Of a DNA stretch of 64,000 nt, positions 31,882 to 39,875 are shown piece by piece. The position numbers and the translations under genes are program-made. The notes beneath the pieces were generated by a model that saw nothing but the letters and a program-made list of their open reading frames with translations, did not search any database and was not told the DNA's origin. Source of the DNA: JAEUMD01 sp036768475 (lineage in GTDB: Bacteria > Pseudomonadota > Alphaproteobacteria > Rhizobiales > Hyphomicrobiaceae); NCBI GenBank assembly GCA_036768475.1, contig DAIPMW010000001.1:434001-498000 (forward strand). Reading direction: 5' to 3'. Positions within the stretch are counted from its first letter, which is position 1. Each line of letters begins with the position of its first letter.

Positions 31882-31921
31882 TACGGCGGCCTGACTTCAG
31901 CTTATATTTTGCAGCCATTCC

Positions 31922-31952
31922 AATCCCGGTAGGTTTCCTGCCGGGATTTCTC
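31922..31952 (+). terminator. Probable terminator after sdhB
   Basis: AATCCCGGTAGG pairs with CCTGCCGGGATT (12 bp, one T-G pair, 3-base loop). The following sequence is only mildly T-rich (TCTCATATTC), so the strength is moderate. Confidence 0.6.
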
Positions 31953-32050
31953 ATATTCGCTTTTCTTGTTTCCGAGGCGACAGACAGGGATCGCGATCGG
32001 GCTTCTTGATTGCGGCAGTATCGTTTCTGGAGCCAAGAAGAGGTTGCGCC

Positions 32051-32446
32051 GTGTCACGGCTTGTCATGATCGATCGGCGGTTGAGTCTGCCGGAAGCGGT
32101 GGTTCGGGCGAGCATGCTCGAAGCGTATCGAATTCCCGTCGCAACGGGCGGTGCATCGCATGCGGGGATGCACTGGTTCGTGCTGTTCGCCATCGGCGGC
32201 GTGGCGATCCAGGTGCCGGAAGATGTCGAGGATACTGCGCGGGCGCTTCTGCGGCCGGTTGATCCGTGCGCGTCATGCCTGGAGCCCTACGAGTGGCGAT
32301 GGTTCTGGAAGCGCCCGTTTCGGCAAGTCCTTGGTGCACTCTTGCTGTTCGTCGGGCTGCCGATGCCGTTTTGGCTCACGTCACGGGCGCTGTGGGCGCA
32401 TGAAGAGGATCGTTCGCCCAGCCGGCCGGACGGTGCGGTGCCCTGA
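32051..32446 (+). CDS. Small membrane protein with DUF2007-like domain
   Basis: The 131-residue protein has an N-terminal segment resembling the DUF2007 putative signal-transducing domain (LPEAVVRASMLEAYRIPVAT, then FVLFAIGGVAIQVPEDVEDTARALL). A CASCLEPYEW motif and one clear membrane span near the C-terminus (VLGALLLFVGLPMPFWLTSRALW) follow. I start at GTG 32051 because AGAGG lies eight bases upstream. ATG at 32066 is an alternative. The function is unknown. It follows sdhB across a terminator. Confidence 0.65.
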   Translation: MSRLVMIDRRLSLPEAVVRASMLEAYRIPVATGGASHAGMHWFVLFAIGGVAIQVPEDVEDTARALLRPVDPCASCLEPYEWRWFWKRPFRQVLGALLLFVGLPMPFWLTSRALWAHEEDRSPSRPDGAVP

Positions 32447-32520
32447 TTGCGCATGCAAGTGTGCTCTGGCGGCCGAGCGAAGGAGTTGACTGGATGTCCG
32501 GCTGCCTGCGTGGGGGCCTC

Positions 32521-32562
32521 AAAAAGCAAGACCGATGGCGCGTCCCGCTGCCATCGGTCTTG
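32521..32562 (-). terminator. Terminator of the histone H1-like gene
   Basis: A perfect 13-bp stem (CAAGACCGATGGC and complement, 10-base loop) is followed on the minus strand by CTTTTTG. It lies 70 bases past the histone-like stop codon. Confidence 0.85.
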
Positions 32563-32631
32563 ATTGAAAGGGGCGGTCGAAACCACCGGTCACGCTCCGG
32601 GTGCCCAGCCTGGAGCGCAATACCCAGTGCT

Positions 32632-32889
32632 TCAGGCAGCCTTTTTCTTGCGCGCGGCAGCCCGCTTCGCCGGTGCCTTCTTCTTGGCGGCCGGCTTCTT
32701 TGCCGCGGCCTTGCGGGCGGCGGGCTTGCGCACAGCCTTGCGAGCGGCCGGCTTGCGCGCCGTCGACTTGCGAGCGGCGGCCTTCTTAGCCGGAGCCTTC
32801 TTTGCCGCGGCCTTCCTGGCCGGAGCGCGCTTGGCTGCAGCCTTCTTGGCCGAAGCCTTCTTAGCAACTTTCTTCACAGTCTTAGCCAT
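32632..32889 (-). CDS. Histone H1-like DNA-binding protein
   Basis: The 85-residue protein is almost entirely Lys, Ala, Arg and Pro (MAKTVKKVAKKASAKKAAAK, then repeats such as KKAAAKR, RKAAAKK, KKAPAKK). This is the composition of the C-terminal tail of eukaryotic histone H1 and of bacterial HC1/HC2-like and AlgP-like proteins. It would bind DNA or RNA by charge and help compact the nucleoid. It has no folded domain. The ATG has AGGGAGAGAG upstream. The longer frame to 32976 includes non-repetitive sequence with no ribosome binding site and is unlikely. The gene is internally repetitive. Confidence 0.88.
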   Translation of the reverse strand: MAKTVKKVAKKASAKKAAAKRAPARKAAAKKAPAKKAAARKSTARKPAARKAVRKPAARKAAAKKPAAKKKAPAKRAAARKKKAA

Positions 32890-32910
32890 GGTTCTCTCTC
32901 TCCCTCTGAG

Positions 32911-32940
32911 GTTCGAATCAGCTCGAATCAGTTCGAACAA
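32911..32940. repeat. Three 10-bp direct repeats upstream of the histone-like gene
   Basis: GTTCGAATCA, GCTCGAATCA and GTTCGAACAA follow one another without gaps, one DNA turn each, 22-51 bases upstream of the histone-like start codon. Each contains a TCGAA core. This is a candidate operator with phased half-sites. Confidence 0.6.
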
Positions 32941-33666
32941 AAAAATCATGTGCAAGTTCTTCGATTTTGTTGACATCGAAAATGAACCACGCTGCGATTT
33001 TTCTCTCTACAACGCCGATAGTGTTGCGCAATGGCATCGATTTTTGTCGTTTTCGACCTTCAAAGTTTGAAATCTCTTTCGTAACGTGCGCTTCGCGAGA
33101 TGCAAATCGATGTTGAATTTATTTGCGACACGAGGTCGTGAAGCGAAATTTTTGAATCGAACAATGCTGCGTTTTGATTTCTTCGAATCCTTTTTTCGCG
33201 ATCGCGCTTCTCATTTTTGGATCACGCAAAGTGCTCGCCATGATCGGGCGTTCTTAGCTTTGTGGTTGCGATCGTCAGCTTGCCTCATGCGCATCGCGCA
33301 CTATTCGAATGCGGGAGCGTGGGAAGGGTGTGCTGCTTCCCGGTCTGAGTCACCGGGGGGTGCTCGCGGAAATGTGAGCCCTTTTGTTTCGGCGTTGCCG
33401 AGGTCGTGTCCGCATTTCGAACACATCCTCTCTGTAGGTGCGTTGGCCACCCATGTCGCTGCGGCCGGCGGGTCCGGTTTGTGCGGCGGCATACCCGCCC
33501 TGGAAGGGGTAACGGCTCGTGTTGAGCACCGAGGGTCGTCCGGCGCGGACACCCTCATGTCATGACCACGTCACTTGCAAGGCGTTTATGCCTGTCGTGC
33601 CGACCGGCGCGGCCGGGCACAGTGGTCCGGGCGATACAAATCTTGAAATTGAATGCGGAGTCGATC
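32941..33666. other. Gene-poor, locally AT-rich spacer
   Basis: I see no supportable gene here. The first 300 bases are clearly more AT-rich than the surroundings and hold repeated short words such as ATCGAT and TTCGAA. Open frames at 33086-33565 (plus) and 33301-33558 (minus) show no domain and mixed composition. The minus one contains a CSKCGHDL zinc-ribbon-like stretch but lacks a second cysteine pair. Confidence 0.5.
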
Positions 33667-34164
33667 ATGAAAAATATTCTGGTCGTTTGCAGAACGAACT
33701 CGGTCATGTCACCGATCGTGGAAGCCGTCATCAATGCGCAATCGGCCGGCGCATGGTGCGCTTTCAGTTCCGGTTCTGAACCTGCGGAACGCATCAATCC
33801 ATATACGTTTCTTGCGCTCAAAGAAGCCGGCATACCCTTGAAAACAACGCAGTCGACGGCGCATTGGGGCACGTTTTGCGGTCCAAATGCTCATCGTTTC
33901 GAGATTGTCCTGACGGTCAGCGAAGATGTGGCGTGGGAGGAAATGCCGGTCTGGAACGGCGTGCCACGTCTCGTGCATTGGGCAATGCCCGATCCTCTGG
34001 CGATCCCGTGCTCACCGTCGGAGCGCCTCGGCCTCGTCAATGCGTGGTGTGATCTGGCACGCGCGAGGGTGGCGGCATTTCTGCTGGAGGAGGCGGCGGC
34101 GCTTCGCTTCCAGCCGGTCGCTAATGACAATCGCGGGATAGCGCGCCGTATGGCGGGGACTTGA
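33667..34164 (+). CDS. Low-molecular-weight phosphatase-like protein, probably inactive
   Basis: The 165-residue protein has the fold signature of LMW tyrosine phosphatases/ArsC-type arsenate reductases. The N-terminus MKNILVVCRTNSVMSPIVEAVINA corresponds to the VC-x5-R-SP P-loop. A late HWAMPDPLAIP segment corresponds to the DP general-acid loop (Asp about 109). In the P-loop the catalytic cysteine (Cys8) is kept, but the invariant arginine six residues later is methionine (Met14). Phosphate binding should be lost or altered, so the protein may act as a binder or regulator. The ATG has GGAG seven bases upstream. Confidence 0.75.
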   Translation: MKNILVVCRTNSVMSPIVEAVINAQSAGAWCAFSSGSEPAERINPYTFLALKEAGIPLKTTQSTAHWGTFCGPNAHRFEIVLTVSEDVAWEEMPVWNGVPRLVHWAMPDPLAIPCSPSERLGLVNAWCDLARARVAAFLLEEAAALRFQPVANDNRGIARRMAGT

Positions 34165-34213
34165 AACGGTTGCTCCGCTCCGGATGGTTGGCGGCCGACA
34201 GCCTGATACATAA

Positions 34214-34252
34214 GAAGCGCCGGAGGGTGAGCCTCCGGCGCTTCATCGTTTT
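34214..34252. terminator. Bidirectional terminator
   Basis: GAAGCGCCGGAGG pairs perfectly with CCTCCGGCGCTTC (13 bp, 5-base loop), with ATCGTTTTC on the plus side. It lies between convergent genes (phosphatase-like and acetyltransferase). Confidence 0.8.
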
Positions 34253-34287
34253 CATCAGTCCCTGACGCTCGAGGCTTCGGGCGTGCT

Positions 34288-34869
34288 TCAAGCCGCCTGG
34301 GCTTTAGAGAGGCGTGACTGCAGGTCAAGCACCGCCATCATGTAGCCGACGCGATCCTCCATCGCTTCGGCGAGATAGGAGAAATAGCTGGCGCCGTCCG
34401 GAATGATCTCGCCGATGACCTCGCCATACTCAAAGCGCAGATCCGCCTCGTGCTTGCGGGCGACCGCCTGCATCTTCGCGTTCTCGGCAAGGCAACTCAT
34501 AAAAAGGAGATGAACGCCGCGATTGCGCGCAGAGCGGATCACGCGACCCATCAGCTCGGTGCCGATGCCTTTCTCCTGATAGGCCCTTTCGACGGAGAAG
34601 GCGGCTTCGGCTTCATGACCCCACACGTCGCCGAGCTTTCTCAATTCCGCCGCGCCACGCATTTCGCTATCGACGAAATAGCCGTAGACGATGCCGCCCA
34701 TCTCGGACATGCGGCTTCCATAATCCTCGATGAAGGCATCGGAAACGCCGTGGGCAAATCTCAGACGCCGCGTTTCTATATCGAGGCGCAGAAGATGGTC
34801 GCGGAATTTGTCGGTTTCCGTCGGCCACAACTTGCGAATGGTCCCTCCCCAGAATCGGTGCTCGCTCAT
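34288..34869 (-). CDS. GNAT-family N-acetyltransferase
   Basis: The 193-residue protein has the GNAT fold. The acetyl-CoA binding motif A reads AAFSVERAYQEKGIGTELMGRVIRSARNRG, with Q/R-x-x-G-x-G/A as QEKGIG. It is followed by VHLLFMSCLAENAKMQAVARKH (motif B). The N-terminus (WPTETDKFRDHLLRLDIETRRLRF) resembles GNAT modules that sit at the C-terminus of acyl-CoA-synthetase-like protein acetyltransferases, here alone. The target is unknown. It is monocistronic and convergent with the phosphatase-like gene. Confidence 0.88.
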   Translation of the reverse strand: MSEHRFWGGTIRKLWPTETDKFRDHLLRLDIETRRLRFAHGVSDAFIEDYGSRMSEMGGIVYGYFVDSEMRGAAELRKLGDVWGHEAEAAFSVERAYQEKGIGTELMGRVIRSARNRGVHLLFMSCLAENAKMQAVARKHEADLRFEYGEVIGEIIPDGASYFSYLAEAMEDRVGYMMAVLDLQSRLSKAQAA

Positions 34870-35236
34870 GATGAACCTCGCTCTGGTTTAAATCTGCGGA
34901 TCCCGCCCACCGGTATTTTCCGGTTTGGTTCGGGCTCCGTCGTATCAGCCGACCGGGGTTCCTCCTGGTCAGGCGTAGATACTATATACTGCATTGCACA
35001 ATACGACAGATAGGAGGCATAATTTTATTTTAAACAAGGAGATGGCCACTGAAATCCGCGACTTGATGTTGCAGCGCGACACATTATTGTTCGTATAATG
35101 ATCTTCGTTCGTCGTACCTAGCCCTTGGTGCGGGTGGAGTTTGCGGGCTTTTTTGGCCATGACGGTGCGAGATGGTAGGGCGACGTGGGAGCATTGCCGA
35201 ATTGGTATGTCTGGTGCGCGATTGTCGGGAATCTGA
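34870..35236. other. AT-rich spacer upstream of zapE with a TATAAT box and weak hairpin
   Basis: This 367-base spacer is AT-rich. A perfect TATAAT lies at 35094-35099, and a weak hairpin (AGCCC/GGGCT, 35120-35149) with six T follows. Together they could give a short leader RNA or an attenuator before zapE. The -35 region is poor. A 63-codon minus-strand frame across it has no recognisable domain. Confidence 0.35.
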
Positions 35237-36358
35237 ATGAGCAGGCGAGTACGTGAGCGCTATGCAGGAATGGCTGCGGCCGGGGAGATCGAATTGGACC
35301 CCGGCCAGCAGCGCGTAGCGGAACGACTCGATACCCTGGCGGCAGAACTCGAAGTCTGGACTCCGAATCGCAGAGGGCTTTTTTCCCGATTCCAGAAAAA
35401 GTCCGCGCCAGGCCCGCGGGGCCTGTACATCCATGGCAGTGTCGGGCGCGGTAAGACGATGCTGATGGACCTGTTCTTCGAGTCCGTTCAGTTCCAGCCG
35501 AAACGCAGGAACCATTTCCACCAGTTCATGGCCGAGGCTCACGAGAGGATCGCCACAGCGCGCAAGTCTCATGATGGGGACCCGATCCCACATGTGGCAA
35601 GCGAGATGGTGGGATCGCCGGGCCTTTTGTGCTTCGACGAACTGCACGTGACGGATATTGCCGATGCGATGATCCTCGGCCGGTTCTTCAAGGTCGTGTT
35701 CGAGCGCAAGGCCGTGGTGGTGGCGACGTCCAACGCGATGCCGGAAGACCTCTATTGCAACGGCCTCAACAGGCAGCTGTTCCTCCCGTTCATCGACCTT
35801 ATCGAGGACAACATGGATGTGGTCGAGCTGGCTTCGGCGAAAGACTTCCGGCTGGACAAGATCGCCGGGCAGCCGCTCTATTTCACGCCTGCGGACGCTG
35901 CCGCGCGCCATGCCATGGATCAGCACTGGGAACGGCTGACGGGGCACCACGCGGTGGGAGCCGCGACGGTGGAGGTGAAGGGTCGGCGGCTGATCGTGCC
36001 GGCTGCAGCGGCAGGCGTGGCGCGCTTCTCGTTTGCGGATCTGTGCGAGCGGCCTCTTGGCTCAATCGATTATCTGGCGATTGCGCACGCCTTTCATACT
36101 GTCTTGATCGATGACATTCCGGTCATGGGGCCGGCGCGGCGGGATCACGCGCGCCGCTTCATCAATCTGATCGATACGTTCTACGACAACGGTGTCTGTA
36201 TCGTTGTTTCGGCGGAGGCGCAGCCCGATGATCTTTATGTGGCGGGCGAAGGCTCCGACCTTTTCACGCGAACGGCATCGCGCCTGATCGAAATGCGTTC
36301 GGAAGAGTACGTGGCCCATCGCACGGACCGCGCGACGCTCGAAGTGGCGACATTATGA
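35237..36358 (+). CDS. zapE: Cell division ATPase ZapE (AFG1-like)
   Basis: ZapE is an AAA-type ATPase that modulates FtsZ rings and is related to mitochondrial AFG1. The 373-residue protein has Walker A GSVGRGKTMLMDLFFE near residue 68-76 and Walker B GLLCFDELHVTDIADAMILGR. Sensor-like AVVVATSNAMPEDLYCNGLNRQLFLPFI and the C-terminal FADLCERPLGSIDYLAIA and PDDLYVAGEGSDLFTRTASRLIEM are typical of AFG1-like ATPases. In Hyphomicrobiales zapE often lies between sdhB and mdh, as it does here with insertions. Confidence 0.95.
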   Translation: MSRRVRERYAGMAAAGEIELDPGQQRVAERLDTLAAELEVWTPNRRGLFSRFQKKSAPGPRGLYIHGSVGRGKTMLMDLFFESVQFQPKRRNHFHQFMAEAHERIATARKSHDGDPIPHVASEMVGSPGLLCFDELHVTDIADAMILGRFFKVVFERKAVVVATSNAMPEDLYCNGLNRQLFLPFIDLIEDNMDVVELASAKDFRLDKIAGQPLYFTPADAAARHAMDQHWERLTGHHAVGAATVEVKGRRLIVPAAAAGVARFSFADLCERPLGSIDYLAIAHAFHTVLIDDIPVMGPARRDHARRFINLIDTFYDNGVCIVVSAEAQPDDLYVAGEGSDLFTRTASRLIEMRSEEYVAHRTDRATLEVATL

Positions 36359-36368
36359 GCAAACAGTA

Positions 36369-36403
36369 ACCGGCCCGGCGTATGCGCGCCGAGCCGGTGC
36401 ATT
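36369..36403. terminator. Possible bidirectional terminator between zapE and the PRC-barrel gene
   Basis: ACCGGC-CC-GGCG pairs with CGCC-GA-GCCGGT around a 6-base loop, with only a weak T run. It sits between convergent genes. Confidence 0.4.
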
Positions 36404-36456
36404 TGGATTAGATGAGCCGTAGCGTACACTCATACCGATGTTGAGCGTGCTCAAAG

Positions 36457-36975
36457 CTACTTGGAATTCTTCCACTCCGGCATGGAGTCCAACGTCTCCT
36501 TTGTGGCTTTGCTGGTTACGACGGTCTTGCCGTTCGCATCCTTGGAGATGCTCAATTCACTGAACGGGAGGGCGACATTCTTTTCGCCCATGCCGAGGAA
36601 CCCACCGACACCGACGATCACCGAGGCGACCTTGCCATCGCGCGAGAGGATCAGATCGTTGATGTCGCCGATCGATTCGTTGGCAGCGTTGACGATCGCT
36701 GCACCGATCAGTTTGCTGGCTCGCCAATCACCTTGGAGGGTAGCCTGCTTATCGGCACCATCCTTCTTGGCAGCCGTTTCATCAGCAGGCTTGGTTGCTG
36801 ACGGAGAATCCAGTTTCGCCGGCGGGGCAGCCTTGTTCATCGGGCCGGGCTCGCCGGGCCGCTCGATCTTCTCGGCCGGCGCGGTCGGCGATGTGGGCGC
36901 AGTGGGCTGCTGAGCCAGCGCAGGTGCCGAGGCGGCGAGGGCGAAGATCGAAGCAGCAAGAATGCTCTTCTTCAT
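36457..36975 (-). CDS. Exported PRC-barrel domain protein
   Basis: The 172-residue protein has a signal peptide (MKKSILAASIFALAASAPALA, cut before QQP). A Pro/Thr/Ala/Lys-rich linker to about residue 75 and a PRC-barrel domain follow (DWRASKLIGAAIVNAANESIGDINDLILSRDGKVASVIVGVGGFLGMGEKNVALPFSEL). PRC-barrels act in RNA metabolism or photosynthetic complexes. Exported versions of this kind are common in Hyphomicrobiales, and their role is unknown. AAGGAG precedes the ATG by seven bases. Confidence 0.9.
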   Translation of the reverse strand: MKKSILAASIFALAASAPALAQQPTAPTSPTAPAEKIERPGEPGPMNKAAPPAKLDSPSATKPADETAAKKDGADKQATLQGDWRASKLIGAAIVNAANESIGDINDLILSRDGKVASVIVGVGGFLGMGEKNVALPFSELSISKDANGKTVVTSKATKETLDSMPEWKNSK

Positions 36976-37205
36976 TGTGTTACTCCTTCCACGGGGTAGT
37001 TCTATTGCTCACATGATTGTTATCGTTTGTTGACGGTTGCCATGCTGGGCAACTGGCCGAGAAACCTTCCGGAGCCGGTGTTGGTTCCCTCAACACATGT
37101 TGCTGTTCGTGACGAGGTGATGTGCCCGGGACGTGCGCATGGCAAAGCGAGCACATCATGAGTTGATTGCGCTGTGCATGTGATCTGAAAATTGGCAGGT
37201 CTGCT

Positions 37206-38063
37206 TTACTGGTCCGCGCCGGGTTCGCCCAAGGCGAGGCTTCCCGCGCGATCCTGCGGGCTGTCGTGTCGAGCCGGCGTCGGCGCTGCTTCGGGCGAGG
37301 CGGACGGAGATGAAGTCGTGGTGGCCGCGCGAATGTTGTCCTGCGGTTTGCCATAAAGCGCTACCGCGCCGGCAATGTCGCCCGGTTGAAGCGTGTCGAA
37401 TGCTTCGGTGTAGCGGAAGCCCATCAGCTGGCCGCTTGCGCCGGGATGGTCCAGGCCGATGACGTGGCCAAGCTCGTGCGCAAGCGTGTAGCGCAGGTCA
37501 TAGGCGCCGAGATTACCATCGAATCCAATCTTCCACGGCATCTGCGGGTTCAGGCAGATGAGGGCGCGTGAAATGGAGCGCGGCGCATCGCCGGCAGGCT
37601 CTGTCAGCTCGACATTGGTGAAGGCGCGACCCGAAGGCTCGGTCTGCGCGCCGATCAGGAGTGACGCTTGGCTCTCGTCGCTGACCTCGATGAAACGAAT
37701 GTTGGCCACCTGCTCCCACTGGCGCGCGGCCTTTGCCAACTCGCGGGCGAACACATCGCGCGTGATGCCCGAGCGGGCCGCCAGCCGATCGAGCGGTTGC
37801 ATGCCGCCGCAGTTGCGTACGCCGGGAAAACGCCTCTGCTGGTCGAGGATCGCGTAGCGGACGATGGCAGGCGAACCGCCGTTGGTATGCCAGCGGGCGA
37901 TCTCGCGTTCCAATTGCAGGAGGCGAAACTGGGTGTGCAGACCTGCCGGTGTGACAGGCTCGGCAGCCATCGCCGCCATGCCCGACGCGGACATGACGAG
38001 CGTCAGCGCAGCGATTCCGGTCCGCCAAAAGCGGTGAAGAATGTTCCCCTCCATCGGCCCCAT
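37206..38063 (-). CDS. Secreted matrixin-like zinc metalloprotease
   Basis: The 285-residue protein has an N-terminal signal segment (FWRTGIAALTLVMSASGMAA, cut near AMA-A). A metzincin-like catalytic domain follows with TLAHELGHVIGLDHPG, the HExxHxxGxxH zinc motif, and a methionine shortly after (GQLMGF) that could be the Met-turn. LQPGDIAGAVALYGK matches the end of matrixin domains. The upstream core WEQVANIRFIEVSDESQASLLIG also fits. A Ser/Pro/Ala tail ends the protein. A second ATG three codons in (38054) could be used. The target is unknown. Confidence 0.85.
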   Translation of the reverse strand: MGPMEGNILHRFWRTGIAALTLVMSASGMAAMAAEPVTPAGLHTQFRLLQLEREIARWHTNGGSPAIVRYAILDQQRRFPGVRNCGGMQPLDRLAARSGITRDVFARELAKAARQWEQVANIRFIEVSDESQASLLIGAQTEPSGRAFTNVELTEPAGDAPRSISRALICLNPQMPWKIGFDGNLGAYDLRYTLAHELGHVIGLDHPGASGQLMGFRYTEAFDTLQPGDIAGAVALYGKPQDNIRAATTTSSPSASPEAAPTPARHDSPQDRAGSLALGEPGADQ

Positions 38064-38423
38064 CTATTTTTTCGATGCGAAGCGGTCGACCCGATTGCGG
38101 GCAGCGCGCACTTCGTGGAATACCGTCACACCTAGGCGGTGAAGAGTTATTTATGATTGCCGGCGCAGGTCAAGTGTAACTTGGTCGGGGGCCGGCGGCT
38201 GTTTGCCATTCGCGATCCCGGATACGGACCGCACCCACCGAATCTTCGAGACTTTCGTTCGATGGGGCGGGCTTTCCCTTGAGCGGCCCGGGGTTTCGGG
38301 CTAACCAACGCGCACAGCGATTTTGTCGCAGGATCGCTGAGTTTTTCGGGCCGACGCTGCTCCCCGGTGGGCGCCGCGCCTCATCCGATCGCATCATGAT
38401 ATTCAACAAGGAGACAGACCCGC
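38064..38423. other. Spacer between the protease gene and mdh
   Basis: This 360-base region must hold the promoters of the divergent protease and mdh genes. I see no convincing -35/-10 pair, hairpin or repeat. The mdh ribosome binding site AAGGAG lies ten bases before its ATG. Confidence 0.4.
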
Positions 38424-39389
38424 ATGGCGCGCACGAAGATCGCCTTGATCGGTGCCGGTATGATCGGCGGAACGCTCGCTCATCTCATTGGCCTGAAGGA
38501 ACTGGGTGATGTTGTTCTATTCGACATCGCCGAGGGCATGCCGCAGGGCAAGTCCCTGGATATTGCGCAATCGGGCGCGGTTGAAGGGTTCAACGCCACA
38601 CTCAAGGGCACGAATGCCTATGCCGACATCGAAGGTGCTTCGGTTTGCATCGTCACTGCCGGCGTGCCGCGTAAACCGGGCATGAGCCGTGATGATCTCC
38701 TCGGCATCAATCTGAAGGTGATGGAGCAGGTTGGGGCAGGCATCAAAAAGTATGCGCCGAATGCCCTTGTCATCGCAGTCACCAATCCGCTCGACGCAAT
38801 GGTATGGGCTCTGCAAAAAGCATCCGGGCTGCCGACCAACAAGGTGATCGGCATGGCTGGCGTGCTCGATTCCAGCCGCTTCCGGCATTTCCTCGCTGAC
38901 GAGCTGAACATCTCGGTGCAGGACGTGACGGCGTTCGTGCTCGGCGGCCATGGCGACGACATGGTGCCACTGGTGCGCTACTCGACGATCGCGGGAATTC
39001 CGCTGCCGGACGTCGTCAAGATGGGCTGGATCAGCCAGGAACGCGTTGACCAGATCGTCGATCGCACGCGCAAGGGCGGTGGTGAGATCGTTGGCCTGTT
39101 GAAGACCGGTTCGGCCTACTATGCGCCAGCTGCTTCGGCGATCGAGATGGCGGAAAGCTACCTCAAAGACAAAAAGCGCATCCTGCCTTGTGCGGCCTAC
39201 CTCAGCGGTGAGTATGGCGTGAAGGACATCTATGTCGGTGTGCCTGTGGTGGTCGGCTCAGGCGGCGCTGAGCGCGTCGTCGAGGTCGACCTCAATGGTG
39301 CCGAGCGTGAGATGTTCATGAAGTCGGTGAACTCGGTCAAAACGCTGGTCGAGGCATGTAAAGGCATTGCGCCCGCTCTGGGTGCGTGA
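38424..39389 (+). CDS. mdh: Malate dehydrogenase Mdh
   Basis: Mdh oxidises malate to oxaloacetate with NAD in the TCA cycle. The 321-residue protein is of the lactate-dehydrogenase-like (type III) malate dehydrogenase group usual in alphaproteobacteria. It has the NAD motif KIALIGAGMIGGTLAHLI, the adenine-binding acidic residue in VVLFDIAEG, VPRKPGMSRDDLLGIN (substrate-binding arginines), VTNPLDAMVWALQKASG and the catalytic histidine in FVLGGHGDDMVPLVRYS. It has its own terminator and so is a separate unit from sucCD. Confidence 0.98.
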   Translation: MARTKIALIGAGMIGGTLAHLIGLKELGDVVLFDIAEGMPQGKSLDIAQSGAVEGFNATLKGTNAYADIEGASVCIVTAGVPRKPGMSRDDLLGINLKVMEQVGAGIKKYAPNALVIAVTNPLDAMVWALQKASGLPTNKVIGMAGVLDSSRFRHFLADELNISVQDVTAFVLGGHGDDMVPLVRYSTIAGIPLPDVVKMGWISQERVDQIVDRTRKGGGEIVGLLKTGSAYYAPAASAIEMAESYLKDKKRILPCAAYLSGEYGVKDIYVGVPVVVGSGGAERVVEVDLNGAEREMFMKSVNSVKTLVEACKGIAPALGA

Positions 39390-39396
39390 TGTGCGG

Positions 39397-39428
39397 CGGC
39401 GTGTCCCCAGGGCACGCCGTTTTCGTTT
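39397..39428 (+). terminator. Terminator after mdh
   Basis: CGGCGTG pairs with CACGCCG over a 9-base loop and is followed by TTTTCGTTT. It lies seven bases after the mdh stop codon. Confidence 0.75.
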
Positions 39429-39603
39429 CTCCTGGATTGCATCGTTCCGCTTGAGGTTCGGCAAGCGACGCTTGCGGGCGCGATCGGGTGCATCGCAGGC
39501 CAGTATTGCGCCTTATGGAAGACCGGAGATCTGTCGCGCACTTGATGTTCCGCGACGATCCTTGGTGGGTGAGAAATTTGGTGCTTCCGGTGTTGGACTT
39601 TCG

Positions 39604-39620
39604 TGGTATACCGTATACCA
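39604..39620. promoter_or_regulatory. Perfect 17-bp palindrome before sucC
   Basis: TGGTATAC-C-GTATACCA is a perfect dyad in the 486-base mdh-sucC spacer, 256 bases before sucC. GTATAC cores are frequent in operators of FadR-type GntR regulators, so this may be a regulator site. Short open frames in the spacer show no protein features. Confidence 0.45.
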
Positions 39621-39875
39621 GTGACCGAGGGGCGTCCGACGCGATTGAAATGGTGGGCTTGGCTTGCCGCTTTGAGGCGTGGTGTCGCCCAGCGTGAGAA
39701 CGGATGGGCGGCAGAAACCATGCGCTGTCCGGCTTTGACGCTGGCGGTGTTATGACTGGCGCCCGTGGGCAATTGCCTCGGCACGAAGCAACGATGGACG
39801 GCGACAGCGGTCTTGAACCGTCGTGGTCGCCGCGAAGTACGGGAAGCGACACGCTCAAAAGGGTGGATCGAACCA

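Noticed and set aside
33301..33558. Minus-strand 85-codon frame with a CSKCGHDL zinc-ribbon-like stretch
   Set aside because: It has only one cysteine pair, no ribosome binding site that I could see, and low-complexity flanks. It is kept as a possibility, not annotated.
34969..35160. Minus-strand 63-codon frame with a hydrophobic end
   Set aside because: It lies in an AT-rich spacer, with no ribosome binding site or homology that I recognise, and it overlaps a TATAAT and hairpin.
39488..39697. Small plus-strand frame between mdh and sucC
   Set aside because: It overlaps the 17-bp palindrome and lacks domain features. It is likely promoter or leader sequence.
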